Virus record (IMG/VR): IMGVR_UViG_3300008217_000074
Location: 1 to 25,855 of that record
Length of the DNA: 25,855 nucleotides
Direction: 5' to 3' (one strand)
Origin: a virus
In this document: one piece after another, positions 8,614 to 17,453 of the stretch
Numbering within the stretch: the first letter of the stretch is position 1
Layout of the letters: each line of letters starts with the position of its first letter
Translations under genes and position numbers: made by a program
Notes under the pieces: generated by a model
The model's input: only the letters and a program-made list of their open reading frames with translations
What the model was told of the DNA's origin: nothing
The model's database searches: none

Positions 8614-11600
8614 ATGGCCTCTCTTATCGAAAAATACAAAGATTATAACACCAAAAGAGAACAAGAAACTAATACCGACGATGCGGATCGGGAGGGGTTT
8701 ATTGACCCGCCCAAACCCGTGTCCGTTCCAGAAGGATCTGTTGATACGGATACAATCACTGTCGCTGCTGCTGATGATGTTCCTTCTGATGCTCACGCTG
8801 AAGATCCTCCTTCTCCTCCTCCTCCTCCAGAAGCTGATAAAGTACAACAACAACAACAACAAGCAGGACAACCGACCGTCGATGAGCTTGCTCCCGAACC
8901 CACAGCCGCTCCAGAAGGAGAGGGAGAACCGCCAGTTCCTGCCGTTGATGCTGTTCCTTCACCTCTTGCACCTCTTGATTTTAGTAAAGCGAAAGAAAGA
9001 TACATGGCGAGAGAGGCGCTACGAGTTCAAGAGAATCAAAAAAGAAAAGAGAGAGGATTCTTTACTGACCCTAAATATGTCCCACTTCCAGGCATTGCCC
9101 CACCTTTGACGGTTGGCGTTGAAAGTGATAGACAAAGACGGTCAGAAGTATTTCTTAACTTAGAACGCATTAGAAAACTATGGAAAAAGAAAGGTTTACC
9201 AGAAGAAGAGGTTGATGACTTTTATAAAAGAGACATAAATCCACACCTAGAAAAGCTACAAAAAGCATATGATTGGGTGGGAGACTATATTAACGAAGAC
9301 GGCAAACATCCTGAAGCAGCTAAAAAAGCCCAGAATGCATTATTAAATATCAGCACTGCTATTCCTCTTACCGTTTTATCAGTAATGAGAAAGAGCCAAT
9401 ATGCTAGACAGTCTTTCGCAAAAGTTCTTACTGTTGATACTAACATGTTAGCCAAAATGGCAGCAACGGGTATAGCTTATGGAACAGCGGCAACAGGAAT
9501 TTATCTAAAAGGCTGGCTTGATCATATTACTGCAAGAATAACTGCAAATCCAGAAGGATCAAGAAGGGAGATGGCAGAGTTACAGAAAGCATATGATGAG
9601 CAACAGATGCCGAATAAGCAGCAGCTATTTAATAATGAAATGCAGAACGTATATACTTTGTACGATAAAAACGGAAATGAAGTAAAACAAGGAAGCGCAT
9701 CAGAAAAAATTATGAATGTCTGGTCAAGGTGGGGTTTAGATCCTTTTTTTAAAGAATTAGGAGATTCTATAATAGGAGACAACCCCCTTCCTGAAGATGA
9801 CCGTGATTTTGTTGAGAATTGGTTTAAGTTTAGTATTGAACTGGGAATGCCCGTCATGGGTCTCCCAATGTTTGGTTGGACAAAATTTGCACGGAAAACG
9901 ATGAAACCTCTTGATGATTTCTTTCTTAGGCAACATGCTAAAAACGAAGGAATAAAATTATTCGGAGACACAGAGGGACGAAAGATAATAAACGAATTGC
10001 TAAGAAAAAATAAAAAAGGACAGGGACTCTGGGGAGAATATGATATCACACATAATCAAACACACATAATTTTTAAAGGAAAAAAACATGGGTTAGGACT
10101 CGGTGCCACGGCAAAGGGAGAACCTTATACACATAAAATAAATAGAGGTAAACTAGAAGAAAGTTTTGGCATTGTATCGGCTATTGGAAGAAGTACCGCT
10201 GCAGGATACGCGGGAGCAACGACTACAATGGTAATGCAAGACTGGCTAGGAGATGATTTTTATAATCAATATAAATGGGTTCCCTATCTATTTTCAATGG
10301 CGGGATATATGGGTGGGGCGCGTGGAATGTCACAAATTATAAGCAAAACTCCTGGTGCCGCGTATCCTCTTATGAAAGAAACTTTTGGAAGTATTTATCC
10401 ACCGTTAGCCTTTCTTCCTCCAGCTCAGACGATAGGATCTGTGTATACTTTAGCAGGTATAGTACTTAGGATCGGAAGAGGATTAAGTACAGAAGGTGGA
10501 AAACCCTATGAAGTATGGGCTAAAAGCCTTGAAGGATATGCTAATAAACCTTTTGGAAAGTTTTTACAAGCATATTCATCTGGTGTAGAGCTATCTACCG
10601 CTCTTAAAGCATGGAAACAAGCTGCAGGGTGGGATACTGTTAAACAGGGGCCATCTCCTCTCGACGTATTACTAGCCCAAAAGGGTGATAAGTGGCAAGG
10701 AACAACGAGAATGACTAATGCTGCTGTGAATATAATGATGAAATCTTTTAGAAGTATGGATGAAGAGAGTAGGGAACTTATTGTTGGATCAACAGCACAA
10801 TTTATGAAGTTGGTAGAAAGATTAAATATACAAGGAGGAGAAAAGTCCTTTCTTCCTGGACATTCACATATGGCTTTTCTGTCTCAAGTTATACCCCTAC
10901 ATTCAATAGAAAAATTACAAAAAGCTGCTCTAAGTGCAGAACAATACGGTAAAAGCTTTCTTTCAAAAACGGGCATATTTAATTCTGTTAGAAACATATT
11001 TGATATGAAGAAAGCTAGTGCTATTGGCGCACTTGATGCACATCATAGAGCGCTGGATAAGCAAATTCTGCAAGTACAACAAGGATTAGAAAATTTAAGA
11101 CAATCAGAAGATGTTCTTCCTGGAACAAAGAATCTAGTAAATTCCATATCCAAATATCTAGATAGTGCTACACAACAGCTAGGTAATATTGACGCTACTA
11201 AATTTGCAATAGCTAAGGATTTTAAGGGTATGATCGAGAGTGATGCCCACGCTAAACTTCAAGCTAGTATCCTTGGGCCAAGTTCAGATGGAGGATTTGT
11301 ATTACCAAGGTATACTAAAAATTATACACAAAGTACAGATGGAATGACTAGAGATGCAAATAAGGTAGAAATAGAAAATGCTAAAGGAGCGATGGCATTT
11401 TCAAGAGATACTCATAATCTTTTAACTGATGTTAGAAGTTTCCATAAAAGCGAAGCCGCTGCCCTGTATGAAAAAATAGATATGGAAGTCTTTATTCCTG
11501 CTACAAGCTTAATTAAATATGTCCAGGATACTTCTTTGCGTACGGACGAAGCAATAAGAAACATTTTTGGTCCTGGTAATATAGTATCTAGAGGGGATGC

Positions 11601-13866
11601 TGAAGATTTCATTACTGCTGCAAGAATGAGGTTCTTAGAAGAATTTGGAAAGACAAGTTCAGAGGTAGGAGGTATAGAAAATATACTCGGAATACTATCT
11701 GGCAAATTTAGACATTATGACGATATAGCGTTAGAAACATCAAAAGGTCGTATTGATCCAACAGACGTAAATGATTTTCTTATAGATCTTAGTGCGAAGT
11801 GGAAACAAAATCCTGGAGATAATGACATTCTTAGAACAATAGCAGAAATTAGAGTAAGCGGAAAAGACGCTAAAGATACTGAGGAAATAAATAGATACAT
11901 AGATGAGATGATACCCGCTATTTTGAAGCTTTCAGATGCACATAGAATTCGTACCAGGGCTTGGGAAAAAGCAAACAGCTCAGCAGCGGGAACTGATAGG
12001 TTTGATACACACTTAGCAGCTTCTAAAGTAGAAGAACTCTTTGATAATGTAACTACTTCTGATACAAATAAAGTTATACTGGACTCTTTGGGTCAGACTG
12101 AAGATCAGATAGCCGCCATTCTTAAACAAAGAGCAAGTGCAAATAAAGTATACAAAGAAAATGTTGGAGAAATCCTTAATTCTTATTGGGGGCGACGAAT
12201 AGAAGAAACACTAAGTCCAAGAAAGCGACTAGAGACCCCATCACCACTTTCATCAGAAGAGATGCTTATAGGCGCTCTTCTTGATCAGAATCGAGTTTAT
12301 ATACGTAACTGGGAGAATATGCCAGGAGCCTTAAGCGTAAAAAAAGAAGAAAAAGAAGCCCTTCCGTATGGAGTAAGAATGTTCAATCAACTATTCCCAG
12401 GATCTGGTAAAGACGTTCCAGAAATGGCAATAGACATTAGAACGGGCAAATTAGTAAAGTCAGGAACGGTAAGATCGGCAGCAGAGGTAAGACACCAAGC
12501 GTTAGATCTTGTTTCTCACGCCATAGGAACACGTATCAGAAATGGAGATACGGAATGGCTTCGGAGAATGAGTATGGATCATATAAGATTGCTTGAGCAT
12601 TACAAGATTATTAATCCAGAACAATCAAAAACATTACGAACATATAAAACGGGTATGGATAAACTTGCAGTACTCTCTGATCCTCCTGACATAACAAAAG
12701 TAAAATATAAAATAGACAAAGGTCTTTCCCATATTGTTAAGCTTTTTGGCGATAAAATTAAAGGAAATTACCTTAAAGATTTACTAGGACCAACAGTAAA
12801 CATAGAGCAGTTTGTAATAAAGCTGCTCACCGATACACTTGGTAAAGATATCAGAGCCACAGTAGATGAACTAACATCTCTGAAAGACCCTCTCCTACAA
12901 AACATAGATGAAGCTAAAAGAATATGGAGAGAAAATTACAAGACAGACCCCCCTGAAAACTTAGAAACTCTTAACAAAGAACTGCAAAAACTATACAAAG
13001 ATAAAGTATCAAATGTTTATGATAATCCTCTAGATATACTTCTTGAAGCGGTAAAAGATAACCCATCAGTTATTGATGGATTAGAAGATCTCATATTGCA
13101 TTATTTAGCTAAAGTAGCTGTACAAAAAGCACCTGTAAAAAGTATGGCTGGCGAAGCATCAGAGAAAATCGCACCTCTTGCTAAAACTGTGGATATTGTC
13201 AAATTTGATGATGCACTTGATAATGCTATACCAGCTTTAGAAAGGATTTTACATTTTAGGAGAACCGCTGGAGGTATGTCTAAAGAGACGGCTAAAAAGA
13301 TAGAAGATAGAGAGGCGGCTTTAAAAAGTCTTAAAGATATAGTTGCTTATGCCCGTACAACTCTAGCTAAACTTCCAGGATCTTTAAGAATTGCTGAGAT
13401 ACCAAAAGGGATGGCAGCACGTCAAACAGTAGGAAGAATGTATAATGTAGTTAGAGGCTTTGTTCACCCCTCATATGTTATTGCAGAAATGACTTTTTTA
13501 GAGCATGGTACGAAGCATGTAGACTTAATGTATCAGGTACTTCTAGATCCGAGAGCAATGGAAACTTTTGAAAAAATTATTCGGAACCAAGACGTTGGAA
13601 AAGAAGGTATGAAGGCAATCTGGAAAGCTGGATCAAGAGCCTTTAAAGGTATTCTCTCTGAGAGCGAACTGGGTAAAGAGTTTAAAATAACAAATAAGCA
13701 GTATGCAGATGTATACCGCACTATTAACGGCAGATTTCCTCCAAGCTATCAGAAAAAGATCATGGGAAAAACCTTTAAAGGAGAAATGAAGAAAGGCGAA
13801 GTCTTTGACGCATTTGAAAATCTTTTACGTACCCGAACCCGAAATGTTCCAATACCAATGCGTTGA
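8614..13866 (+). CDS. Giant internal virion/ejection protein with hydrophobic central segments
   Basis: At 1750 residues this is the largest gene in the window; T7 gp16 has about 1318. AAGGAG lies upstream of ATG 8614. The N-terminal ~130 residues are low complexity: acidic, Pro-rich, with PPSPPPPP at 65-72 and six Gln at 78-83. Hydrophobic or amphipathic stretches occur near residues 275-300, 406-426, 519-546, 555-576 and 593-622 and could insert in the host membrane. Residues 700-1700 are long, helical and polar. By size, position after another giant protein and the hydrophobic segments, it is best read as an ejectosome protein that forms part of a channel for DNA entry. No enzyme motif was found. 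Its stop overlaps a 14-codon ORF (TGATG). Confidence 0.8.
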   Translation: MASLIEKYKDYNTKREQETNTDDADREGFIDPPKPVSVPEGSVDTDTITVAAADDVPSDAHAEDPPSPPPPPEADKVQQQQQQAGQPTVDELAPEPTAAPEGEGEPPVPAVDAVPSPLAPLDFSKAKERYMAREALRVQENQKRKERGFFTDPKYVPLPGIAPPLTVGVESDRQRRSEVFLNLERIRKLWKKKGLPEEEVDDFYKRDINPHLEKLQKAYDWVGDYINEDGKHPEAAKKAQNALLNISTAIPLTVLSVMRKSQYARQSFAKVLTVDTNMLAKMAATGIAYGTAATGIYLKGWLDHITARITANPEGSRREMAELQKAYDEQQMPNKQQLFNNEMQNVYTLYDKNGNEVKQGSASEKIMNVWSRWGLDPFFKELGDSIIGDNPLPEDDRDFVENWFKFSIELGMPVMGLPMFGWTKFARKTMKPLDDFFLRQHAKNEGIKLFGDTEGRKIINELLRKNKKGQGLWGEYDITHNQTHIIFKGKKHGLGLGATAKGEPYTHKINRGKLEESFGIVSAIGRSTAAGYAGATTTMVMQDWLGDDFYNQYKWVPYLFSMAGYMGGARGMSQIISKTPGAAYPLMKETFGSIYPPLAFLPPAQTIGSVYTLAGIVLRIGRGLSTEGGKPYEVWAKSLEGYANKPFGKFLQAYSSGVELSTALKAWKQAAGWDTVKQGPSPLDVLLAQKGDKWQGTTRMTNAAVNIMMKSFRSMDEESRELIVGSTAQFMKLVERLNIQGGEKSFLPGHSHMAFLSQVIPLHSIEKLQKAALSAEQYGKSFLSKTGIFNSVRNIFDMKKASAIGALDAHHRALDKQILQVQQGLENLRQSEDVLPGTKNLVNSISKYLDSATQQLGNIDATKFAIAKDFKGMIESDAHAKLQASILGPSSDGGFVLPRYTKNYTQSTDGMTRDANKVEIENAKGAMAFSRDTHNLLTDVRSFHKSEAAALYEKIDMEVFIPATSLIKYVQDTSLRTDEAIRNIFGPGNIVSRGDAEDFITAARMRFLEEFGKTSSEVGGIENILGILSGKFRHYDDIALETSKGRIDPTDVNDFLIDLSAKWKQNPGDNDILRTIAEIRVSGKDAKDTEEINRYIDEMIPAILKLSDAHRIRTRAWEKANSSAAGTDRFDTHLAASKVEELFDNVTTSDTNKVILDSLGQTEDQIAAILKQRASANKVYKENVGEILNSYWGRRIEETLSPRKRLETPSPLSSEEMLIGALLDQNRVYIRNWENMPGALSVKKEEKEALPYGVRMFNQLFPGSGKDVPEMAIDIRTGKLVKSGTVRSAAEVRHQALDLVSHAIGTRIRNGDTEWLRRMSMDHIRLLEHYKIINPEQSKTLRTYKTGMDKLAVLSDPPDITKVKYKIDKGLSHIVKLFGDKIKGNYLKDLLGPTVNIEQFVIKLLTDTLGKDIRATVDELTSLKDPLLQNIDEAKRIWRENYKTDPPENLETLNKELQKLYKDKVSNVYDNPLDILLEAVKDNPSVIDGLEDLILHYLAKVAVQKAPVKSMAGEASEKIAPLAKTVDIVKFDDALDNAIPALERILHFRRTAGGMSKETAKKIEDREAALKSLKDIVAYARTTLAKLPGSLRIAEIPKGMAARQTVGRMYNVVRGFVHPSYVIAEMTFLEHGTKHVDLMYQVLLDPRAMETFEKIIRNQDVGKEGMKAIWKAGSRAFKGILSESELGKEFKITNKQYADVYRTINGRFPPSYQKKIMGKTFKGEMKKGEVFDAFENLLRTRTRNVPIPMR
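8806..8862 (+). repeat. Pro and Gln codon runs (microsatellite-like) inside the 1750-aa gene
   Basis: CCT-type codons at 8806-8829 encode PPSPPPPP, and six CAA codons in a row at 8845-8862 encode six Gln. Such trinucleotide runs are rare in phage genes and can change length by replication slippage. They fall in a disordered linker, where length change would be tolerated. Confidence 0.9.
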
Positions 13867-13910
13867 TGTTCATACAGGAAACCCAGAAGAACAAGGAAAA
13901 GTATAAATAA
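13866..13910 (+). CDS. 14-codon bridging micro-ORF
   Basis: An ATG at 13866 overlaps the stop of the 1750-aa gene as TGATG. The ORF runs 14 codons (MFIQETQKNKEKYK) and stops with a TAA whose last base is the A of the next gene's ATG (TAATG, 13908-13912). It therefore fills the whole gap between two genes with one-base overlaps at both ends. It may serve only to keep ribosomes moving from one gene to the next, or encode a charged micropeptide. It contains the AAGGA that could serve the 13910 start. Chance cannot be excluded for so short an ORF. Confidence 0.35.
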   Translation: MFIQETQKNKEKYK

Positions 13911-14449
13911 TGTCTCCTAAAAACAAACCGTACGCCAATAAAAGCAGTTTGCGCTCCCCTAATATACAAGTAGGGGGCGAATTCAGTACACAATCAGCAC
14001 AACATCCCCCAAGAGAAACATATAGTGGAAATATTGGTTTATCCGCTAAAAAAGGACGTTTTGGAGTCAAAGCTTCATACGGGGGAGCCAGAACAAAGCT
14101 ACGCCCAGAAGAAGGTGTCAAACAAAGCTTTACAGGAACGAAGAAAGGTGTAGATCTTACTTTTCCCATTCCTTGGACTAAAGGAGCCTCTGGATCTGTG
14201 GGAGGATCAAGATCTAATTTTAAAAGCGTAACGGACGTAGATGTTCCAGGCTACAAAGGAAGGGCTTCGCAGAAAGCTAAACCTGAATACGATTACAGGG
14301 CTGGCGTTAGTACTCGCCTTGGCGGCGGAAGGCTCAGTGTAGGCATGGGTGCAAGCCCTGCAATTCCAAGTGCAGGTAAAAAAAGAAGTCTTAGAGGTAG
14401 AGTGGGGTATACTCGCAAATTTAATAAAGGTGGAAAGGTTAAGAAGTAA
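13910..14449 (+). CDS. Basic glycine-rich beta-strand-repeat protein
   Basis: A 179-aa protein rich in Gly, Lys, Arg and Ser. It reads as a series of alternating-residue strands separated by turns: SGNIGLSAKKGRFGVKASYGG, GVDLTFPIPWTKGASGSVGG, RAGVSTRLGGGRLSVGMGAS and RGRVGYTRKFNKGGKVKK. Strands of this type resemble small beta-barrel or OMP-like repeats, but there is no signal peptide. The GGKVKK C-terminus is familiar from small marine phage proteins. AAGGA precedes the ATG. The stop overlaps the holin start by one base (TAATG). Its position between ejection proteins and holin suggests a virion or lysis-associated role, but I cannot name one. Confidence 0.75.
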   Translation: MSPKNKPYANKSSLRSPNIQVGGEFSTQSAQHPPRETYSGNIGLSAKKGRFGVKASYGGARTKLRPEEGVKQSFTGTKKGVDLTFPIPWTKGASGSVGGSRSNFKSVTDVDVPGYKGRASQKAKPEYDYRAGVSTRLGGGRLSVGMGASPAIPSAGKKRSLRGRVGYTRKFNKGGKVKK

Positions 14450-14853
14450 TGCTAGGTATTGCAGAAACAGTTATAGGCGTTGCAGGTAAAGTTCTCGACA
14501 AGTTTGTTGAGGACAAGGATCTTAAAACAAAGCTATCTCACGAATTGAAGTCACAAATAGTGTCACTGGATTTAGCTCAAGCACAAGCCAATATAGAACA
14601 AGCCAAGCATCCCAGCATCTTTGTGGCAGGGGCTAGACCGTCCATCATGTGGATCTGTGCTTTTGGTCTGGGATGGCAATTTGTCTTTCAGCCTGTCTTT
14701 ATATGGGTTATTGCCATAACGGGAAGTACTCTCTCGATACCTATCATCCCAACAGAGGGGCTAATGACTTTGACTCTAAGTCTTCTGGGACTTGGATCAA
14801 TGCGCTCATTTGAGAAGCACAAGGGTATTCATAGGAATAACATGAAAAAGTAA
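14449..14853 (+). CDS. Holin, 3-TM (GTA/phage holin-like) family
   Basis: A 134-aa protein. The N-terminal half is amphipathic and helical (MLGIAETVIGVAGKVLDKFV, then a charged Gln/Ala-rich segment to about residue 55). The second half has a conserved-looking block, ARPSIMWICAFGLGWQFVFQ, and hydrophobic segments at about 62-80, 83-95 and 100-120, followed by GLGSMRSFEKHKG. This order (charged helix, ArgPro plus Trp-rich TM, final LGLGxxRxFEKxKG) matches the 3-TM holin family known from gene-transfer agents and phages (PF11351 in my memory). It would accumulate in the inner membrane and trigger lysis. No endolysin gene is visible in the window. It is coupled to the upstream gene by TAATG, and a 30-codon ORF follows 16 bp downstream. 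Confidence 0.85.
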   Translation: MLGIAETVIGVAGKVLDKFVEDKDLKTKLSHELKSQIVSLDLAQAQANIEQAKHPSIFVAGARPSIMWICAFGLGWQFVFQPVFIWVIAITGSTLSIPIIPTEGLMTLTLSLLGLGSMRSFEKHKGIHRNNMKK

Positions 14854-14869
14854 AGGTAAGGGTAGAACT

Positions 14870-14962
14870 ATGTTCCTTTATTATCAAAGACTATACCGAT
14901 GGATACGCAAAAAACTGGATGGAAAACCTGTACCGAAGTACTTGTCTGGTGTCGGTAAATGA
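14870..14962 (+). CDS. 30-aa basic small ORF coupled to the HesB gene
   Basis: ATG 14870 is preceded by AAGGTAAGGG. The ORF encodes 30 residues starting MFLYYQRLYRWIRKKLDGKP and ends in a TGA that overlaps the next ATG as ATGA (14959-14962). A Shine-Dalgarno-like sequence upstream and a four-base overlap downstream are both typical of real genes in this genome. The product is basic and aromatic, with an amphipathic N-terminal half that could bind membrane. Between a holin and an iron-sulfur carrier, it may be a lysis accessory peptide or just a coupling leader. No family recognised. Confidence 0.5.
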   Translation: MFLYYQRLYRWIRKKLDGKPVPKYLSGVGK

Positions 14963-15297
14963 TAGAACTCACAGACAATGCTGATATACATTTGTCTTCT
15001 ATTATAGTAGATAAGAATGTTCCAGCCATCAAACTCTCCGTTAATAGCGGAGGATGTTCTGGATTTAGTTATGATTGGCAACTTGTGTCGGAAGAAGAGT
15101 TAATAAATTTTACAGATGATTTTACATTAGATTTAGATACAGGAAGACTTATTATAGACAACCTTTCACTTATGTATTTAACAGGAACAGAAGTTGATTA
15201 TAAGAAAGATATCTTTGGGCAACGACTGATGATAGAGAATCCCAATGTTAATTCTATGTGTGGATGCGGAGAAAGTTTCTCCATGAAAGATATTTAA
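14959..15297 (+). CDS. HesB/IscA-like A-type iron-sulfur carrier
   Basis: A 112-aa protein of the usual length for A-type carriers (about 105-120). The three family cysteines are present: C33 in VNSGGCSGFSY, and C101 and C103 in MCGCGESF near the C-terminus. The fold-typical strand ending in LIIDNLSLMYLTGTEVDY is also clear. These proteins receive an Fe-S cluster through the three cysteines and hand it to client enzymes. The gene starts inside the previous ORF's stop (ATGA) and is the last gene of the rightward late block, 15 bp from the convergent block. HesB homologs are known in marine phages as auxiliary metabolic genes. What the client is here is unknown; a possible one is the exonuclease at 20612-21460, whose four cysteines fit a cluster site. 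Confidence 0.9.
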   Translation: MIELTDNADIHLSSIIVDKNVPAIKLSVNSGGCSGFSYDWQLVSEEELINFTDDFTLDLDTGRLIIDNLSLMYLTGTEVDYKKDIFGQRLMIENPNVNSMCGCGESFSMKDI

Positions 15298-15312
15298 TAA
15301 TAAGATTTATAG

Positions 15313-15525
15313 TTATAACAACTTTTTGACATCTTCAAGATATTCTCTTGTTATATTTTCTAAACGATCCATAAAACTTTTAAGAAGTTCAGTATTCTCA
15401 TATTCTGGTAGTCCCAAATCCATAACTTCCCTGAACTTATCGGCGGGAATAGATCTGTAAATCAGTTCTAGATTCCCGTCTTCTTTTAGTTCAACACGAA
15501 CTTCTGAAATAGTAGCTCTCTTCAT
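15313..15525 (-). CDS. Small hypothetical protein, last gene of the replication block
   Basis: A 70-aa acidic, helical protein on the minus strand whose ATG overlaps the RNR stop (ATGA, 15522-15525), so it is probably translated by coupling. An N-terminal beta-like stretch (RATISEVRVELKEDGNLELI) is followed by a Glu/Leu-rich helix. No motif or family recognised. It ends 15 bp from the end of the HesB gene on the other strand. Confidence 0.68.
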   Translation of the reverse strand: MKRATISEVRVELKEDGNLELIYRSIPADKFREVMDLGLPEYENTELLKSFMDRLENITREYLEDVKKLL

Positions 15526-17453
15526 ATATCCACAAGTTCACACACCCCCGCAGTACACGCCAATTCCTGCGAGGCTTTTGTGTTGTCCTCTTTTTCATAA
15601 CTGTTGAATTTTTCCCAGTCTATTTCCTTTGGCATCTGTGATGCAAGCTTTTTATATTCCTGTTTTGTACAATCTTGGTACGGAGCTTGTCGGTAACTGT
15701 GATCCGAGAAAGGCAGGAAGCTGATACCACTTAAACTATCAAAGTTCTCGTAGCACCAACTTCCTACTTCCATCCATTCATGCTCTTTGACACTCACCGT
15801 AATTGAAGGCTTATGTTCACACCAGTGGTCACTGAATAGTTTCCAAAAGTGTAATTGCTCCAGAGCCTTCGTATCAGCCCGACAGATAGCAGTAGACGGT
15901 GATACGAAAGGAAATGAAAATACCACCGTGTTGCTAGGGTTGTTAATATCAGGTTCACTAGGGATACTCTGATCCATCAAGAAACGAGTTAATGGGTCTT
16001 TGATATCCCCACGCACAGTCCTGATATAGAAAGGCGCATGTCGAGCATGAATACCACTGGAAGCGTCTGTAAGCTGACTCACGGTTCCAGATGGTTTGAC
16101 ACAAGTCGTAGCTGTTGACTGGGGGATGCCCAGCAGTTTAGCCCACTTCTTGTTAGTTTCTATTACTACTTCTTTCAAAGAATGTAGAAACGAGGCTTTG
16201 GCAGAAGAACTGTTGTTGCTGTTAAGAAGATTACAATCCATGATTCCTGTAAGAGATACTCCAAGTAATCTTTCTTCTTCTGTATTATTACGCCAACGCG
16301 CCCTTAAGTATTTAAAATCAGTAAGAGTAGATTGCAACGTACCAAGCAGGGAAGCAAGTTCCGCCTTTTTTCGTAATATCTTTGCCGTATCATTCGGGCG
16401 GCAAACAACTTCAGACAGGTTGCAAAATTGATTGGGCCGTAAGATAATCTCGCTACATGGATTGGTTCCAAAACTATCGTGCGGTGTTCTACGACCTATG
16501 CCAGATACTTTCTTCTGTGCTGCAACCCTATTAAAGATGCCTCTCTCTCCTGATTTGCTTTCGTACAGCGCTTGCCATTCTTTCATAAATGCCGATGGAT
16601 CAGGGGTCTCCGTGTACGCAACAGAGTTGTTTGCCAAAGCCCTGTGAGGATGCAAAGCCCACCAATTACCAGACTTAGCAGACCGCATCCTATCATCAGT
16701 AAGATTACTAAGAGAAATAAGAGCGGAGCGCCTAACCCCACCAAAAACCACGACCTCACCAGTTTTACATACGATGTCGTGACACTCAATAGATGAAAGC
16801 TTTCTTCCCGTGGCACCTTGAAATATCCTTATGGTAAATTGAAATAGATCGCTAAGAGGTTCAGGACCAGAAGCTCGACCACCGAAGGTTTTTAATCTTG
16901 ATCCTGCAGGGCGTACTTTTGACAAATCAATCTTGGGGATACGATTGGTATACAAATAACCAACAAGATCCTTAAAGCTTCTAGCCCAGCCTTCTTTGGA
17001 ATCTGCCACACAAATAACGTCTTCTGTTTCTTCAAACGGCTGATTTGGTATGGTCGGTAAATTCCCGATAAAGTTTCGTTCCACAGAGAAGCCTACGCCT
17101 GTACCATTCATAAGAATATAGAGTATTTCATCAAAAGATCTAGGATTATCTATAGGAATGTATGCACAATTATACCCTGCAATGTTTTCACGTTGAAGGG
17201 CTGGACCTGCAGTTGTTAAAGCCCTCATAGACGGCATAACATTCAAGGACAGTATGGCTTTCTTGACGGCTTCCACCTCTGCCAAAGTACTTAGATCAAC
17301 TTCGCAGACCAATTTTATATGGCCCACCAGAAAATCAACGAACCGAGTAACAGTCTCTTCCCAAGTTTCTCGCCGTTGTTTGTCTTCCACCCAACGAGAA
17401 TATCGACTCTTATAGATAAAATTTTGGTAGTCTGTTGGAAGTGAGTTACTCAT
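15522..17453 (-). CDS. Adenosylcobalamin-dependent (class II) ribonucleoside-triphosphate reductase, monomeric type
   Basis: Reduces ribonucleotides to deoxyribonucleotides using B12 radical chemistry, feeding phage DNA synthesis. The N-terminus (LPTDYQNFIYKSRYSRW, then RRETWEETVTRFVDF) and overall plan match monomeric class II enzymes such as Lactobacillus RTPR. FGTNPCSEI (about residue 330) holds the Asn-x-Cys-x-Glu radical site. GTGVGFSVE and the VKPSGTVSQL loop are also present, and the C-terminus ends with a CTAGVC cysteine pair that would re-reduce the active site. At 643 aa it is somewhat shorter than RTPR (about 740). The ATG at 17453 is chosen over 17477 because GGAG lies 10 bases upstream and homology begins just after it. 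It overlaps the DUF3310 stop by 8 bases. No intein seen. Confidence 0.93.
   Translation of the reverse strand: MSNSLPTDYQNFIYKSRYSRWVEDKQRRETWEETVTRFVDFLVGHIKLVCEVDLSTLAEVEAVKKAILSLNVMPSMRALTTAGPALQRENIAGYNCAYIPIDNPRSFDEILYILMNGTGVGFSVERNFIGNLPTIPNQPFEETEDVICVADSKEGWARSFKDLVGYLYTNRIPKIDLSKVRPAGSRLKTFGGRASGPEPLSDLFQFTIRIFQGATGRKLSSIECHDIVCKTGEVVVFGGVRRSALISLSNLTDDRMRSAKSGNWWALHPHRALANNSVAYTETPDPSAFMKEWQALYESKSGERGIFNRVAAQKKVSGIGRRTPHDSFGTNPCSEIILRPNQFCNLSEVVCRPNDTAKILRKKAELASLLGTLQSTLTDFKYLRARWRNNTEEERLLGVSLTGIMDCNLLNSNNSSSAKASFLHSLKEVVIETNKKWAKLLGIPQSTATTCVKPSGTVSQLTDASSGIHARHAPFYIRTVRGDIKDPLTRFLMDQSIPSEPDINNPSNTVVFSFPFVSPSTAICRADTKALEQLHFWKLFSDHWCEHKPSITVSVKEHEWMEVGSWCYENFDSLSGISFLPFSDHSYRQAPYQDCTKQEYKKLASQMPKEIDWEKFNSYEKEDNTKASQELACTAGVCELVDI

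Noticed and set aside
8681-9109. 142-aa ORF overlapping the start of the 1750-aa gene in another frame
   Set aside because: Its Leu/Asn runs are frame-shifted reading of the Pro/Gln codon runs.
9522-10049. 175-aa minus-strand ORF
   Set aside because: It lies wholly inside the 1750-aa gene in antisense, without a ribosome site or family features.
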